Source of the DNA: Bemisia tabaci
Taxonomy: Eukaryota; Arthropoda; Insecta; Hemiptera; Aleyrodidae
Reading direction: 5' to 3'
Assembly (NCBI RefSeq): GCF_918797505.1
Contig: NC_092798.1
Location: 48,010,985-48,074,984 of the forward strand
DNA: 64,000 nucleotides
A program made the position numbers and the translations under genes. A model generated the notes under the pieces. It did not search any database, was not told the DNA's origin, and saw only the letters and a program-made list of their open reading frames with translations. This document shows, piece after piece, positions 1 through 11,569 of this stretch; the first letter of the stretch is position 1, and each line of letters starts with the position of its first letter.

Positions 1-1414
1 CAAGTACTTAAGGACCTATTAGAGGTCCAAGTTGGAACAGATGGGCTAACTTCAATGACCTTTATAAAAATTAACTGTCTTTGATGAAAATTAAGCGTTT
101 TCGAGTTACAGAGTTGGTGTGTTTTCGTTCTCACTGATTCAAGTATATTTACTATCTCTTTTATGAATTGCAACTCTCATTGTAAAATCAACTGATAAAT
201 CTTTCACTTCGGAAATTCCTGCGTTTTAAAGATACAACTCAGTGCAAAATCGATTTTGGGTCTATTTTGAAAACCACATCTCAGCAAGGACCCCAAAGAA
301 GCCATTCCATTATTATGTATTTATTTATTATGTATTTCCAAAAGTAGTTATTGCATTCATTCCGGTTATTTCTGCACACTTCTCATTTCTACCTCTTAAT
401 CATGTAATCAATCACTCAATCAATCATTGTGACAACATTCATCCAGGCTTGTGTTCGGTGACCTGGAACAAGAAGCCGTATTCTTTTAACAGAACCGAAT
501 TGCGGGACCATTAAATCCATGATTAGGTACAGCGGTTTTGACGGCTAAAACTTCACAATAAGTGGGTGCTCAAATGGAATACATTTTGCAATAGGGGGAT
601 ATTACTTCAGTAACAGCATATGTACCAATGTACCATTAATCTCCCTTTGCAGATTGATATTTAACTATACGAATAGATCAATCGGAGAAAGTACACTATT
701 TTCGCAACTGTTGTCCTATTGAGCACAGATTAAATTTCCAAATTCAAAGAGAAGATAAAATCAAATGCCCCTTCTCCTCTTCCCTTCTTTTCTGCTCCTC
801 TCCCGCTCATACTTCCTTACATGTGAATTTTCATTTTTCAACCGGGCTATTCCACCCGAGAACCTATTCATTGTAAATCTGTTCACTCCTGACAGCAGAA
901 TTATGACAACATGTAATTCGACGGAATTCCCGAAAAACCGTATCCAGAACTTTGAATTTAAACCCCTATTTTTTCTTTTTCCATGTGTACGTTTGGCTCG
1001 TAAATTAATTAGGTCCATCTTGCCCAAGATCTTCAATCAAAAATTTCTTTTTTTGTATTTTACTCTCCTGAAGGGCCGGGAAACATGTTGTTCACGTTGT
1101 ACTTTTAAGAATCGATGCTTTCTCGAGAAAATGCGACGTCAAACCTCGATAGGCGGGTCAAATTCCTCTTTGATCAAAAGTGACCGTTCAAACTAGATCA
1201 AAATTCAGTGTCATTATTCATCATTTCTTGCCGCGCGGAATATTTCTGCCAAGTTTTCATTTGACTATAATGCGAAGATGACTATTGAGACTTGGATGGG
1301 GACTGGATCCAAACTTTAATGGTGTATCAGGGCCCGCGGCCAAGAAACCAAAGGGTGTAAGGGTAGGCCCAAAGGTACAATCGAGAAAAAACTGAAATTG
1401 CTGATTTGACAATT
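1..1414. other. AT-rich stretch without recognisable gene
   Basis: I see no convincing coding region, RNA gene or paired repeat here. Open frames on both strands around 765-1196 overlap each other antisense, are rich in Phe, Leu, Ser and Arg, and look like chance in AT-rich, pyrimidine-skewed DNA. Confidence 0.5.
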
Positions 1415-1779
1415 GACCGCATTTAACAGAAAAGAACCAAGCCACATCAGCTTTCGCCAAAAACTGGGAAATTTAATTCTCTACACTGTTAAAAAAAACG
1501 GAGTGAGACTCAGCACAAGCGCGAGTAAGAACGGGCCCTCACTTCGCCGGACCGAGGAGTCACTCCGACGGAGAATCGGCTGGACGGATTTTGGGTGCCG
1601 TACGCATAGAAATCACTCCGACGCCGGACGGATTCGCGGGAGCCGCAAATTTAGGGGTTCGCAGCTAGGGGATGGTGGAAAGGGGTTAATTGTGGAAATA
1701 ATTTTTGAAACCATGAAAAATAAAAATAGTGAAACCATTGGTGCGTGGTTTAATCGATTTTGAAGGTTAGAATTTTCTA

Positions 1780-1855
1780 CCTACCTTGGGAATTGAACCC
1801 GGGACCTACCTAATACTAACCGACGACCCTACCGATTGAGCTATAGCGAATGATG
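1780..1855 (-). repeat. tRNA-like segment with A and B boxes (SINE head or tRNA relic)
   Basis: On the minus strand TAGCTCAATCGG (1832-1843) matches the pol III A-box consensus TRGCNNARYNGG. GGTTCAATTCC (about 1788-1799) matches the B box GGTTCRANNCC. The spacing is right for a tRNA. The acceptor and T stems pair poorly, so a functional tRNA is unlikely and a tRNA-derived SINE remnant is preferred. Confidence 0.55.
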
Positions 1856-1924
1856 CATGGAAGTGACGCAAAAACGGTATTTAACGTCGATTTGAACGGG
1901 CCGCTAAGATATTTTCAATCTACC

Positions 1925-2390
1925 TGGATTTGTCCGTGTATTTAGTTTACTTTACTATATTTTTAACTCTATTTTATCGTTTTACCTACTTTGTTTTATT
2001 TCCTTGTTGTTTCTATTTTTTCTTCACTCTATTTTATTTTTTCAAGCACTTCATTTTTTTTTCTTTAATTATTTACTTCTCATTCCTTTACTTTGTTTTA
2101 TATTTACTGTGATTTCTTTTAATACTTCATCATAATTTTTGGACTTCACTTTACTCTTAAAATTCATTCTATTCTTTGACATATTTAGTTGTTTCCCTTA
2201 TTTTATTTTTTTCTTCATCTCCTTGCTCCCTCTAATTATTTACTTCAATTTAGTCTTTGACTTCATTTTATCATATATTTGATTTACTTTATTTTATTTA
2301 TTTTCTGTTGTCTCTGTTATACCATCATTTCGACTATTCTATTATTTTTTCTATTTTTTTCTCTTTAAATTTTTCATTTTCATTCTGAGA
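1925..2390. repeat. Pyrimidine-rich low-complexity tract
   Basis: About 460 bases on the plus strand are composed mainly of T with scattered C and A (TTTAT, TTTAC, TTCAT runs). The 60-residue open frame inside it is nearly all Phe, Leu, Tyr and Ile, and is compositional rather than genic. Confidence 0.8.
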
Positions 2391-2808
2391 GTGGTAGGCC
2401 TTAAGGGGAGAAGAGACAGTATATAGCGCTAGTGCGAGGGAGAGAAGGTGCGCGTGACTCCGGGCCGTACTGCAGCTCCGGTGCGGAGTGCTTTGACTAC
2501 ACATGCAGCTCGTCTCAGCACCTACGCGCTGAACCGCACTCCCGTGTTCATTCTCACTCCGGATTTTCCGTCGGACGGAATCAACGATTTTTAACAGTGA
2601 TGAGATAACATTTGTGCGGATTCCTTTGAAAATTTTAAGGGATTTGCTTCGTGCAATGGGGAAAATTCTCTAAAATTTGCACGAAAATCCTTTGGAAAAT
2701 CCGCACGACCGTTTTCATGTAAAAAATTAAGGTACCAAATTAAATTTGGCAATAGCTGATGGTTTGGTTCCCTCCTGTTTAACGCGGTCAAATTTTGTAG
2801 TTAACAAA

Positions 2809-3140
2809 AATGTCCGACATGTTTCAATGTAGATTTTACAATGAAAAAACGCTAATTTCACCACATCCGTGGTTAAATTATAGCTTTCCACTGGAGCAAA
2901 ATGTGCACTTTTTTAAACTACTCAAATAGGAACCAAACCACATCAGCTATCACATCACACATCTATCCACATCAAGTTATTTTGGCAATTTAATTATTTA
3001 CATGAAAACGGTTGTGCGGATTTTCGTGCCAATTTCAATGAATTTTCTCCACAGTGTGATGCAAATCCATGAGAATTTTCAACATAATTTTAAATAATTT
3101 AATTGTAAAATCAGCAATCCATTTTTTTCGTGAGGTTTTA
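2809..3140. repeat. Family P element with a family H fragment inside
   Basis: 2809-2900 and about 3085-3140 match a continuous copy at 34340-34482 (CATGTTTCAATGTAGATTTT at one end, AATCAGCAATCCATTTTTT at the other). 2930-3069 resembles family H (AGGAACCAAACCACATCAGC, then GTGCGGATTTTCGTGCC) and appears to interrupt it. Confidence 0.5.
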
Positions 3141-3231
3141 ACCACCTGTTTTCATCTCTCTCTGTTTTATACCTGTAGCCAAGCGAGCGAATGTAGCGAC
3201 TGCTAGAGGCCAGTATTGACGTTGGCCCTGA

Positions 3232-3484
3232 CTGCCGTGGTAAGGAAGAACGCAGTATGAACATTTCAGAGTTGCCAAATTTCCTTCGGTAATATGTTTA
3301 TTTTTTAAGAAAGTTATGGATGTTTTTCCTTGGGATTTTCAGGAACTTTAGATGAAATTCCGAACAAAATTTTCCGAAAAATCAGAACGAAAATATTTAT
3401 AAGTTCACCAGGAAATTCGTGCTTTATCAAAGAAAACTTGGCAAGGCCTTAAGGTTCATACGGCGTTTTTCCTTAACACGGCAG
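3232..3484. repeat. Family G foldback element, copy 1
   Basis: Terminal inverted repeats CTGCCGTGGTAAGGAAGAAC and GTTTTTCCTTAACACGGCAG bracket about 250 bases, with GTTGCCAAATTTCC just inside. Other copies are at 14821-15073, 22690-22912, 44420-44659, 51595-51817 and 53430-53678. This is the most frequent family in the window. It is non-coding. Confidence 0.75.
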
Positions 3485-3620
3485 CTCACTCCTTGTGGCA
3501 TGAATCGAGCTGCGGCTCAGAGCGAGGAAAAGTGGAACTAATCGGAAAATCAGTGCCGAACGCCAACGGTTCCAGGAGCCCACGGCCAGAAACCAAACAG
3601 TCTCACTTTCCTCCGGGTTT

Positions 3621-3735
3621 CTATTGCTGTTTTTCGGAGGCACTCTTGAAAACAACAGCCAGCTCGTCCATGACCCTCCGTTTACTTTCGGGTACCGCAT
3701 TAGCTTTGTCACGAATGCTCTTCCTCGTGCTAATA
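3621..3735 (-). CDS. Possible exon or captured gene fragment, function unknown
   Basis: On the minus strand a pyrimidine-rich acceptor-like run ends in CGGCAG at 3736. It opens a frame reading ISTRKSIRDKANAVPESKRR, then VMDELAVVFKSASEKQQ and stop. The composition (charged, helix-like, balanced codons) differs from the surrounding AT-rich frames. It lies on the same strand as, and about 8 kb downstream of, the ZNF474-like exon, so it could be a later exon of that gene or an unrelated fragment. I do not recognise the protein. Confidence 0.25.
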
Positions 3736-3842
3736 CTGCCGAGCCAGGGAAAATACAGTATATGTACGCAGGCGTTGCCAAATCTCCCCGATGAAATGTT
3801 CATTTTTGAAGAGCTACATCGACGGCGTATGTCCCCAATCAC

Positions 3843-4103
3843 ATATCGACGGTGAAACTACCAAACCACGTATCTCGGTTTGCGACGTCGCAGACTCCCT
3901 GTCAAACTTTATTTTTTAAATGAAAAACTACTTAACATCCAGTCTTGAAAATTTCTGTGATTTTCCCTCTTTGTGCGGAGAAAATTCCGTGAAAATTTCA
4001 AGGAATGATATTGATTTGGTCTACTTCAAAAAAATAAAATGTGAGCGTAGATTTTTAAACACAGCAAACGAGATACGTGGTTTGGTAGTTTCACCGTCGA
4101 TAT
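3843..4103. repeat. Family C foldback element, copy 1
   Basis: Inverted ends TATCGACGGTGAAACTACC and GGTAGTTTCACCGTCGATA enclose about 260 bases. The internal CGGTTTGCGACGTCGCAGAC block is shared by all copies (11570-11828, 35566-35829, 58028-58287). This copy and the one at 11570 form a closely matching subfamily. Confidence 0.8.
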
Positions 4104-4330
4104 CTCGTTTGCGGTGTCTGAAATTATCTGCCTCTATGTTATTTTTTCAAAGGAGTACAAATTGACATCATTCCATGATTATGCAGAATTTTCTTCGCAC
4201 AGAGAAGAATAATCACGGCAGTTTTTAAAGAATTGTCGTTGATTAGTTTCCCGTTCAAAAATAAACTATGACAGGAAGTTTGCGGCGTCGCAAATCGAGC
4301 TATGTGAGTGCCGACTTACACCATCGATAT
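4104..4330 (-). repeat. Family C partial copy, inverted
   Basis: Read on the minus strand it begins ATATCGATGGTGTAAGTCGG and continues with the family C core, but lacks the other end. It abuts copy 1 tail to tail, which suggests one element inserted into another. Confidence 0.6.
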
Positions 4331-4831
4331 GCAGCTTTTTCTTTGTAATTGTCAGATATTTTAGATTGAAACGCTAACAAAATTGTGTGAGAATGCACAT
4401 GTTGCAAACGTTTGCCAGAGCAAAAATAAAAGTTGTTATCGGTAAATGTCTCGAAAATCACGATGAGCGCATTAGCAAAGTTTGCAATGCAATCCTAACT
4501 TCACAATCTGCGTAAGAAATTTGCGTTTTCTTGAGCCTCTCGCTTCGAAAACGATACTACGGCACGGCTGAACATTTCGTTAGAGGAGTCGTTCCATTCA
4601 ACCCTTCCGCAATAGCAATACTCAACATAGCCGACGCTTCCGCGCTCAAATCGCAATCGGGAGCACAAGGTCAACCAGAGCGGATCTTTATCAACGCGAA
4701 GAAATTGTGAATGTAAACACGCTGTGTTGTTAACAAATGGTTAGAATCTCTTCCAGACAAATTTTTTTTGGCGGACTGGTGTCAGCCATGTTGAATATTG
4801 TGTAGTATCCTAGTAGACAGGGATTGTATAC
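4331..4831. other. No recognised feature
   Basis: Mostly unique sequence. I find no convincing open frame, repeat copy or RNA motif. Confidence 0.4.
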
Positions 4832-5767
4832 ACAGGGTGGCCCAAACCTACCGTACCAGGCCTTTTTTTCGGTTAATTTGGATCGCACGAAGTCCAGGAT
4901 CGCGGGAATGAATAGGGAATCGACCCCAAGGAATCCGAATTTCATGGTCCCAGAGCCCCCCTGGCGGCCCTTGGGGGGTGAAAGGGAGGTCCATACTTCA
5001 AAAGTCAGGGTAAATGTCAAAATTTTGAAATTATTTCATCGGAATCAGAACGTACGGAAATTTTTAACCTGAATCGACACCAAGAAATCCAAAATCGGAC
5101 CATCCGGGTCCAACTACCGACCCCTAAAGGTGGGGGACACAGCCCCCTTTCAAAAAAAATCAAGTTTGTTAAATTGACGTGGAGAGTCGGCAAAAATGTG
5201 CATTCGTAGGTAATCGATCCCAAGAAATCCAAATCTGAGGGTCCCATTGTTCTCAGACACTTTTCTGATGGGGCACAGGGGTAACCTCCACACCGGTTAA
5301 ATTTAAAAGTTCAGAGACCCCCTGTGCCCCATTAGAAAAGTGTCTGAGGATAATGGGACCCTCGAATTTGGATTTCTTGGGGTCGATTACCTATGAATAC
5401 ACATTTTTGCCGACTCTCCACGTCAATTTAACAAACTTGATTTTTTTTTAAAGGGGGCTCTGTCCCCCACCTTTAGGGGTCGGTAGTTGGACCCGGATGG
5501 TCCGATTTTGGATTTCTTGGTGTCGCTTTGGTTAAAAATTTCCGTACGTTCTGATTCCGATGAAATAATTTCAAAATTTTGACATTTACACTGACTTTTG
5601 AAGTACGGACCCCCCTTTTACCCCCCAAGGGCCGCCAGGGGGGCTCTGGGACCATGAAATTCGGATTCTTTGGGGTCGATTCCCTATTCATTTCCGCGAT
5701 CCTGGACTTTATACGATCCAAATTAACCGAAAAAAAGGCCTGGTACGGTAGGTCTCGGCCACCCTGT
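4832..5767. mobile_element. 936-bp foldback element with 450-bp arms
   Basis: The left arm (4832-5281) starts ACAGGGTGGCCCAAACC and the right arm (5319-5767) ends CCACCCTGT. The arms are near-complementary throughout and leave a loop of about 38 bases (5282-5318). A hairpin this size is typical of foldback elements. Open frames in the two arms (FGVDSLFI type) are mirror copies of each other and not genes. The right end is followed by A, giving CCACCCTGTA, which would fit a TA target; the left side does not clearly confirm it. Confidence 0.8.
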
Positions 5768-5826
5768 AGAACGACACCTCCAACAAAATGTTCACCTGTG
5801 AAGCGGGAAGCTCAGAAAAAGGCTTC

Positions 5827-7387
5827 AGGACATTTTGTCAACGATTTTTTGTCCGCGCACCTTTTTTGTCCAGTAGTTTACGCCCACGCGTAAAATAAGA
5901 AACAGTGACTTGGTCCATGCGTTATATTTTAGTCGGTATGTAAAATTATATTGACAATATGGAAATGAAAAATTGAGAGTGAAAGAGGTGTTGTTATGGT
6001 TGCTCATTTTCTAAATGAAATGTTATTACTTTCTCCTTTTGAATCATCTTTTTAAATTGTCATTAGTGAATATTTGGTTTTATTTCTATCCTTAAAATAC
6101 TCGATGTACAATATACCTTATATATGTATAGGTACTTTTTTACTTTTTTAATTTTTTTCTTTACGAAATTATTACTTCATTTTGAAAACATTTATATTTT
6201 TAAAACGTGGCAAATATTTGTAAAACCTTTTCCAGGCGACATTAATCTCAATGAGCCACGGTTGTGCCGACAGAAACTGCAAAAATGAATAAAAAAGGGC
6301 TAAAAACCAAGAAGCACGCATCTTTAGTTTTAACCCATTTGTACATCGATCTTTTAGAGTCAAATACGTCAAATTTTGAGCGTTTGGTTGAGCACAACCG
6401 GACGCAAACCTCGCAAACCTTGAACGCAACACCTCGCTGCAGCACAGTAAAAGCACAAAATGTAAAAGAAAAAATTAAAGTGCTTTAGAAATCATTAAAT
6501 TTGACACGGAACTACCAATATTTAAAAAGCACACATTATATTACTATTCTCCTTTGATATATTGATACATATTTTTTTCCCATCCATTTAAGAGAATAAT
6601 CAATGCAGAGTGTGCAAACATTTCAAAATCATGAGCTAAAAAACGCTGACTATGCGAGTATAAATAGATATTAAAGCATAACAGAGCGGAGCGGCGTGCT
6701 ACCAGCGCGAGAGGCTCACTGGCGCCTGCAAACCTAAGTGGATACTTCACGCATTGCGCAATAATTGAAGTATTCACTTAGGTTTGTAGGCGCTAATGCG
6801 TGTTTGTGCCGCTCGCTCGCCGTGCGGCGGCGCCTGAAGCAACTATCTCACAACAGAGGTGTTGCACAGTATTATACGAAATTGAACGTATTAAGAATAA
6901 CAGGCATCCTTCAAAAGTGCAGATCTTTCCTTGCAAAATAAATCAAGATACGTATCGTACACGGGAAAAATCTACGAGCATTTAGCTGAGGCAAATATAG
7001 AGGTTTATCCGGTTCAGGTATAACAAGGTGGGAGTTTCTTGAAAGATAATTAAGTCCTGTTACACCAAAGAGGTGTAGATAGTTTTAGTGAATTTTGTCT
7101 CATGGAATTGACGCTCCCCCCATTTTTACCAAAACTCAACTTTATATTATTCTCCGGTGGACCAAACAGACAAAACAAAAAAACAAGCAAACCCTCATTC
7201 TTCCAAGACATTATACATTTTCATCTAAAAACGTCGTGAGCAATTGTCGTTTGTATTTACATGTGGGTCAATTAACTTTGGGTCTCAACTGGCACGTGGA
7301 CCAAAACTCCCGTACCGAAAAAACGCGTGGACGTAAATTACTGGAAAAAACAGGTGCGCGGACAAAAAATCGTTGACGAAATGTCCT
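5827..7387. mobile_element. 1.56-kb element with about 65-bp terminal inverted repeats
   Basis: 5827-5892 (AGGACATTTTGTCAACGATT then TTTTGTCCGCGCACC) is the reverse complement, with few mismatches, of about 7323-7387 (GGTGCGCGGACAAAAAATCG ... AAATGTCCT). The interior is AT-rich with no transposase-like frame. A small palindrome at 6720-6805 lies inside. The size and ends indicate a non-autonomous DNA transposon of unknown superfamily. Confidence 0.7.
6715..6810. repeat. Short palindrome related to family I core
   Basis: CTGCAAACCTAAGTGGATAC and GTATTCACTTAGGTTTGTAG pair around CGCATTGCGC. The motifs (GGCGCTAATGCG, ACTTCACGCATTGCGC) are shared with family I at 19430-19960 and 26030-26500. Confidence 0.5.
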
Positions 7388-9112
7388 TTAACACAAAGAA
7401 ACGCAAATTTCCCACGCAGGTTGTGAAGTTAGGAGTGCATTTCAAACTAAGCCATAGTTCGTGATTTTTGAGACATTTAATGATACAAACAATTCTTATA
7501 TTTGCTCTGGCAAAAGTTTGCTACAGGCCCATTGTCAAGAAAAATATTCACAATCGTCCAAGGAAATTCGTTTTTTGTCAGTGGAAATGTGGGTCCATCT
7601 GAAGGTTCATATGACATTCTTCCTCAGTGCGGCAGAATGTTGCCTTGCCAAGAAATAACACCGTATGTGCACTCGTGCGTTTCCAAACGTTGCTTGCATG
7701 TATAGATCTAGTTTTCTGAGGAACAAATGCACACTATCCTTCTATCTAATGGACATATTTATTCTAAAAGGAACTATGTTACACGCAAACCCTGGGAACA
7801 TAGTTCATTTTAGAATAAATACGTCCTATTCACAGTTTAACTTACAGTACCTAAATATATCGAAGGAAAATATTCTTATCTCCTCTCTAAAATACATACG
7901 AGTACATATTTTGTTCGAATGTTCAGACGACATGTTTTCTTGGCATCTCAGAACAGGTACAGCCTTGAAAGTTATTTCATATCTAAGTTAACAGAGGTTT
8001 TCTTTAATGTGACCTTAAAAAGCAGACGCATTTCGAAAGGTTAGCTTGCAAACATTTGAATCTTACTTATTGTTTAAATTTGAGACATTTCAAGCTCTAT
8101 TTTTGGCTTTACTTTAAGCTTAATGCGCTCTATAAAGGAGTAAGAAGAAAAACACGGAAAAAATGTCTAAGGGCTTTTTTTATTATTTTTTTTTTCAAAC
8201 TTCTCTCTTTGGTCCTTGACATAGCAATCGATGTTGACTCTAAGTCTACGCCCTTTTGAATGCTTGATGGACCCCTAAAAAAATGTATTCCCCTAAAACT
8301 ATCCTCCACCGTTACGCTCATTGTGGTGCTATTTGTGTTTGGTGTCAGTTCAGTTTCTTCCCAATTTTTGAAATTTATTTTTAAAAAGATACTTTTCTTT
8401 AAATGTTATGAAAGTCGAAAAAATTCTGGAAATAGGTGGCGGAAAGACGAGTTGCAAACGACAGCGTTACAAGATTCCACCATTATTGGGGAATATGCTA
8501 AGAAATTCCAGCCAAAAAGCACAATAAATTGCATTGCAACGCCACGAAGTTTCATCTAACACGTAATTTTTTATTCCTCCATCATAGCATGTTTTACGCC
8601 GGAAATGGGGGTGATTTTCGTCATATCACAAGGAGAACTCAAGAAAAAACTTTGTAAAAATTTTACAACACTGGAATAAATAACTCTAAATGTAAATAGT
8701 TAAACCATTGAATGAAACTTTGCAACGTTGCAATGCAATTAAGCCCCAGCAGCTTCGAACCCTTCCTCTGCAATCGTTTCCGCACGATTGCTCATTTCCC
8801 TGGCCGAATGCCATTGGTGACTTTTTCCCCTCTGCCGTAATGAAAAGTAGGTTCTTCCGTCCTTGACACCGCCGCGCCTTGGTTATGAATGGACGCAACC
8901 TGTCGTACACCGTATGCAATGTTTGATTACTCGCTAGGACAGACCCAACGGAGATTGATTAAATGAGGGTGCCTTTGTCGGGCGCCCTGCCCCCTGCAAC
9001 CGCGTGTCATATCATGACAACGCTTTGAATATTCATACACCCACCTCGAACTGACCTTGACAAAGCGTAGCATACACTCGATGCAACTGCAGCCCTCCTA
9101 CACGTCCTTATC
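7388..9112. other. Mostly unique sequence with relic repeats
   Basis: 7510-7645 resembles degraded family G (AAGGTTCATATGACATTCTT, then GCGGCAGAA). 7751-7826 is a family A core. A minus-strand frame at 8686-8919 has mixed composition but no recognisable domain. Nothing else is supported. Confidence 0.4.
7751..7826. repeat. Family A, short internally deleted copy
   Basis: GGACATATTTATTCTAAAAG with AACTATGTT pairs with AACATAGTTCATTTTAGAAT and ACGTCC. Relative to the 122-125-bp copies, the centre is missing. Confidence 0.55.
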
Positions 9113-9285
9113 AATGGCGTGGCGTGCTTTGCGATATATCGGTTAATCTGCCATTTAAGCCCATAGAAAAGGATCGAGAAACAGGGTGTTCGCAATGAAC
9201 ACCTTAGTAATCGATTCTACACCATAGCTTCAAATAGGAATATTTATAATCGATCTGTAATCGATCATTCACGCTTCGTCACTGA
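9113..9285. repeat. Family B foldback element, copy 1
   Basis: Contains the family hallmarks GCGTGGCGTGCTTTGCGATA, CTGCCATTTAAGCCC, the mini-palindrome GGTGTTCGCAATGAACACC and CATAGCTTCAAAT. Other copies are at 24212, 25305, 32957 and 56498. The conserved central palindrome distinguishes this family. Confidence 0.7.
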
Positions 9286-9316
9286 CCCATATGTCGTCAC
9301 CTTCCTGCCAAAGTAT

Positions 9317-9531
9317 CACAAGCGCCATGCGACGTTTCAAAATTTCCGCCGCCATTTTAATTTTTACAGAAACATTTTTCAACAAAGCTGTTCGAAAATC
9401 TCATTGAATTTTCTTTGTGCTGTCGATAAAATTCGGTGAAATTTCCAAACAGATTCAATCAATAATTTCTCTGTAAAAAAATGAAATGACGGCGGAAATT
9501 TTGGCTTGGCGCTTCGCATGGCGCTTGTAAT
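9317..9531. repeat. Foldback element, single copy in window
   Basis: ATCACAAGCGCCATGCGACG followed by TTTCCGCCGCCATTTTAATT pairs with AAATGACGGCGGAAATTTTG and GCATGGCGCTTGTAAT. The arms are about 75 bases. Non-coding. Confidence 0.65.
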
Positions 9532-11569
9532 ATTTTTACCGGAAGATGACGATATGAATACCACTCTGGCCTTAGGAACGTCGGTTTAAATATATTGTGC
9601 GCTGCTTAATCGTAGTATAAAAGATGGCCCATGATTGAACAGCTAAGCTGCAAAAATGCCTTTAAAGTCAAAATGATACTGTTTTCTCTGTGAAGTTTTT
9701 CCAATGGTCCCCTCTAGTCAGAACTGTGCCGCCTTCCTCCCCATGGTTCAGAAAATAATGGTTTTTATGCATTATAACGACTAACATTGTGACTGAAATT
9801 CATGTTTGGGTAGTTCCCATGATTTATGGCGCTACTTGTATCCAAGCCCGTGAACAAGTCAAATTAATGAGTTAGAAGTGTCTATGGCGTTTAAGAGGGT
9901 CTTAAATCTCTCAGGGTGCAAACTTGATTTTTTAACTCAAATCATCCGAAAATTAGGTCTAGAGTCTAGACTTAAAAAACGCTGGTTCCCATTTTTCGAA
10001 ATTATTTTACGCCCTGGCGCCCTAAAAATAGCCTACCCTCATTGACCAAAAAATCAACTTTTTGGCCCTTAAAGAACTAGAGACCCCTATAGTCTCCTTC
10101 AATAATTTTAAGGCCACGAATAGATTCAAAATTATGGATAAACTATAAAGCATATACCTTTGTAGTTTGAGATGAGACACTGCCTTGGTCTGATTGGCCA
10201 ATGGAAGAGTCGTCTTCAGTCTTATTGTCTTTATTTTGTTCGCCCAACCATAACTGTAACATAAATTGATTTGTAGTCTCGTAGACCTCAAGTTACCACT
10301 TTTTAAAAGCTTATGATTTTGAAAGCACACAATGATTTTTAGATGGAAATTATTTGTGAGGAGCAGTTGCGCTCTTGAGGTAATGATTGTATATGGATCG
10401 CATTTAGCAGAAGTGAACCAACGCAATTATAATGTCTTAAAAATGTCACAACCTCTCATTTGCTTTGTAAGCGCAGTGATAATACTGACACGATCATTTT
10501 CCTTTCAAATTGACTTGAAATAGAGGTGGACACTCAGAGTACCGGAGGACATCCTCTCCACTACAATCTCAACTTTGAAAGCTTTTTTTTTAGAAAACCA
10601 GTGGCACCATTTTGCCGTGATAGCAGAGATAGTAGTAAGTGCAAAATGAAGTTTTGAGAAAACGGGCTCAGAAGCGCCTGACCGAAAAATCTTATTGAAA
10701 GAACCCTCCATTATTTGTTAAATTGCCCTTAATCATCAGAAAGACTCCTAGAAATCGTTTGGATGATTGAAAATCGACCAATCCTATTTCAATCACATAA
10801 AAAGGGTATTTTTCATTCTCATGTCAGGGTAATGTCAGGCTAATGTTAGGCAAGACACCCGTAAAAGATATCTTCTGCATGCTTTCGCGATGGCGTTTGG
10901 AGCACACAACGAGAACATTTTCAGGTAAGAAATTGGCAGAAGAGGGCGGCATTTTACTTGAAAGCACTGTTTTCATTGGCTCATTGTCGTCACTTACTGC
11001 TATCTTGCCTGAGACTATGTCATATATTTTTGCGAAATTGTGATTTTCTCACATGTCTCGTTTGTAAACAATTAAGATGAATTCTGCTGTTTTATAGGTA
11101 TTTCAGTGATTTCATCTGAAAGAAATTAGACGAATTTTGAAGGCAACTCGATTTTTAAAAAAATCCTGACACATGCAAGAGCTCCATTAGAGTACCTATA
11201 TAGCAAGAGTATAGACAGATGTGAAACTCCGAAAGCCATCAGGCCTTCACCGATGCTTTCGCGATTAAAGTTAGGGCTCAGAGATGCAGCCAAACTATGC
11301 ATTTAAATTATCCAGAGCGATTTACTAATACTATTGTTAGGAATCGTCACTTATAAAGCAAGCATTTGACTTGGTCTTTGCAAAAATTTACTCATGTTTG
11401 CGGTTGAACGCTCATTTATGTATATTCTTGGCCATCTTGGTTAGAATTGGAATTTGCAGACTCTGCAGACAGGCAGTGAAATTTTGTCTATTAGAAGTTG
11501 GTCAAAGGAATGGCTGCACTTTTGAGCCCTAAGCCCTCCATGAAGCGATCGGTCCATACTCTCGCTACA
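9532..11569. other. No recognised gene
   Basis: About 2 kb of AT-rich DNA downstream (in transcription sense) of the ZNF474-like exon, so presumably its first intron or beyond. A 134-residue minus-strand frame at 10022-10426 has no domain signature and I treat it as chance. The expected next exon, completing the linker after the zinc finger, was not found. Confidence 0.4.

Larger units (their letters stand above)
1484..2599. mobile_element. 1116-bp non-autonomous element inserted in family H
   Basis: It begins CACTGTTAAAAA and ends TTTTTAACAGTG, so its ends are inverted repeats. Subterminal GC-rich blocks contain several ACTCCG/CGGAGT motifs on both sides. The interior holds a tRNA-like segment and a long pyrimidine-rich tract. 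No transposase frame is visible. I could not define a clean target-site duplication. Confidence 0.6.
1415..2790. repeat. Family H foldback element, split by a 1.1-kb insertion
   Basis: The two ends, 1415-1483 (GACCGCATTTAACAG) and 2600-2790 (ending CTGTTTAACGCGGTC), are the arms of one small inverted-repeat element. An uninterrupted copy lies at 28972-29217. Aligning the two shows that 1484-2599 is a later insertion into this copy. No coding capacity is seen. Confidence 0.7.

Noticed and set aside
1780..1855. Functional tRNA gene
   Set aside because: A and B boxes match, but stem pairing is poor and it lies inside a transposable element.
10022..10426. 134-codon minus-strand frame
   Set aside because: No domain, AT-driven composition, and no splice or start evidence; chance frames of this length occur elsewhere in the window.
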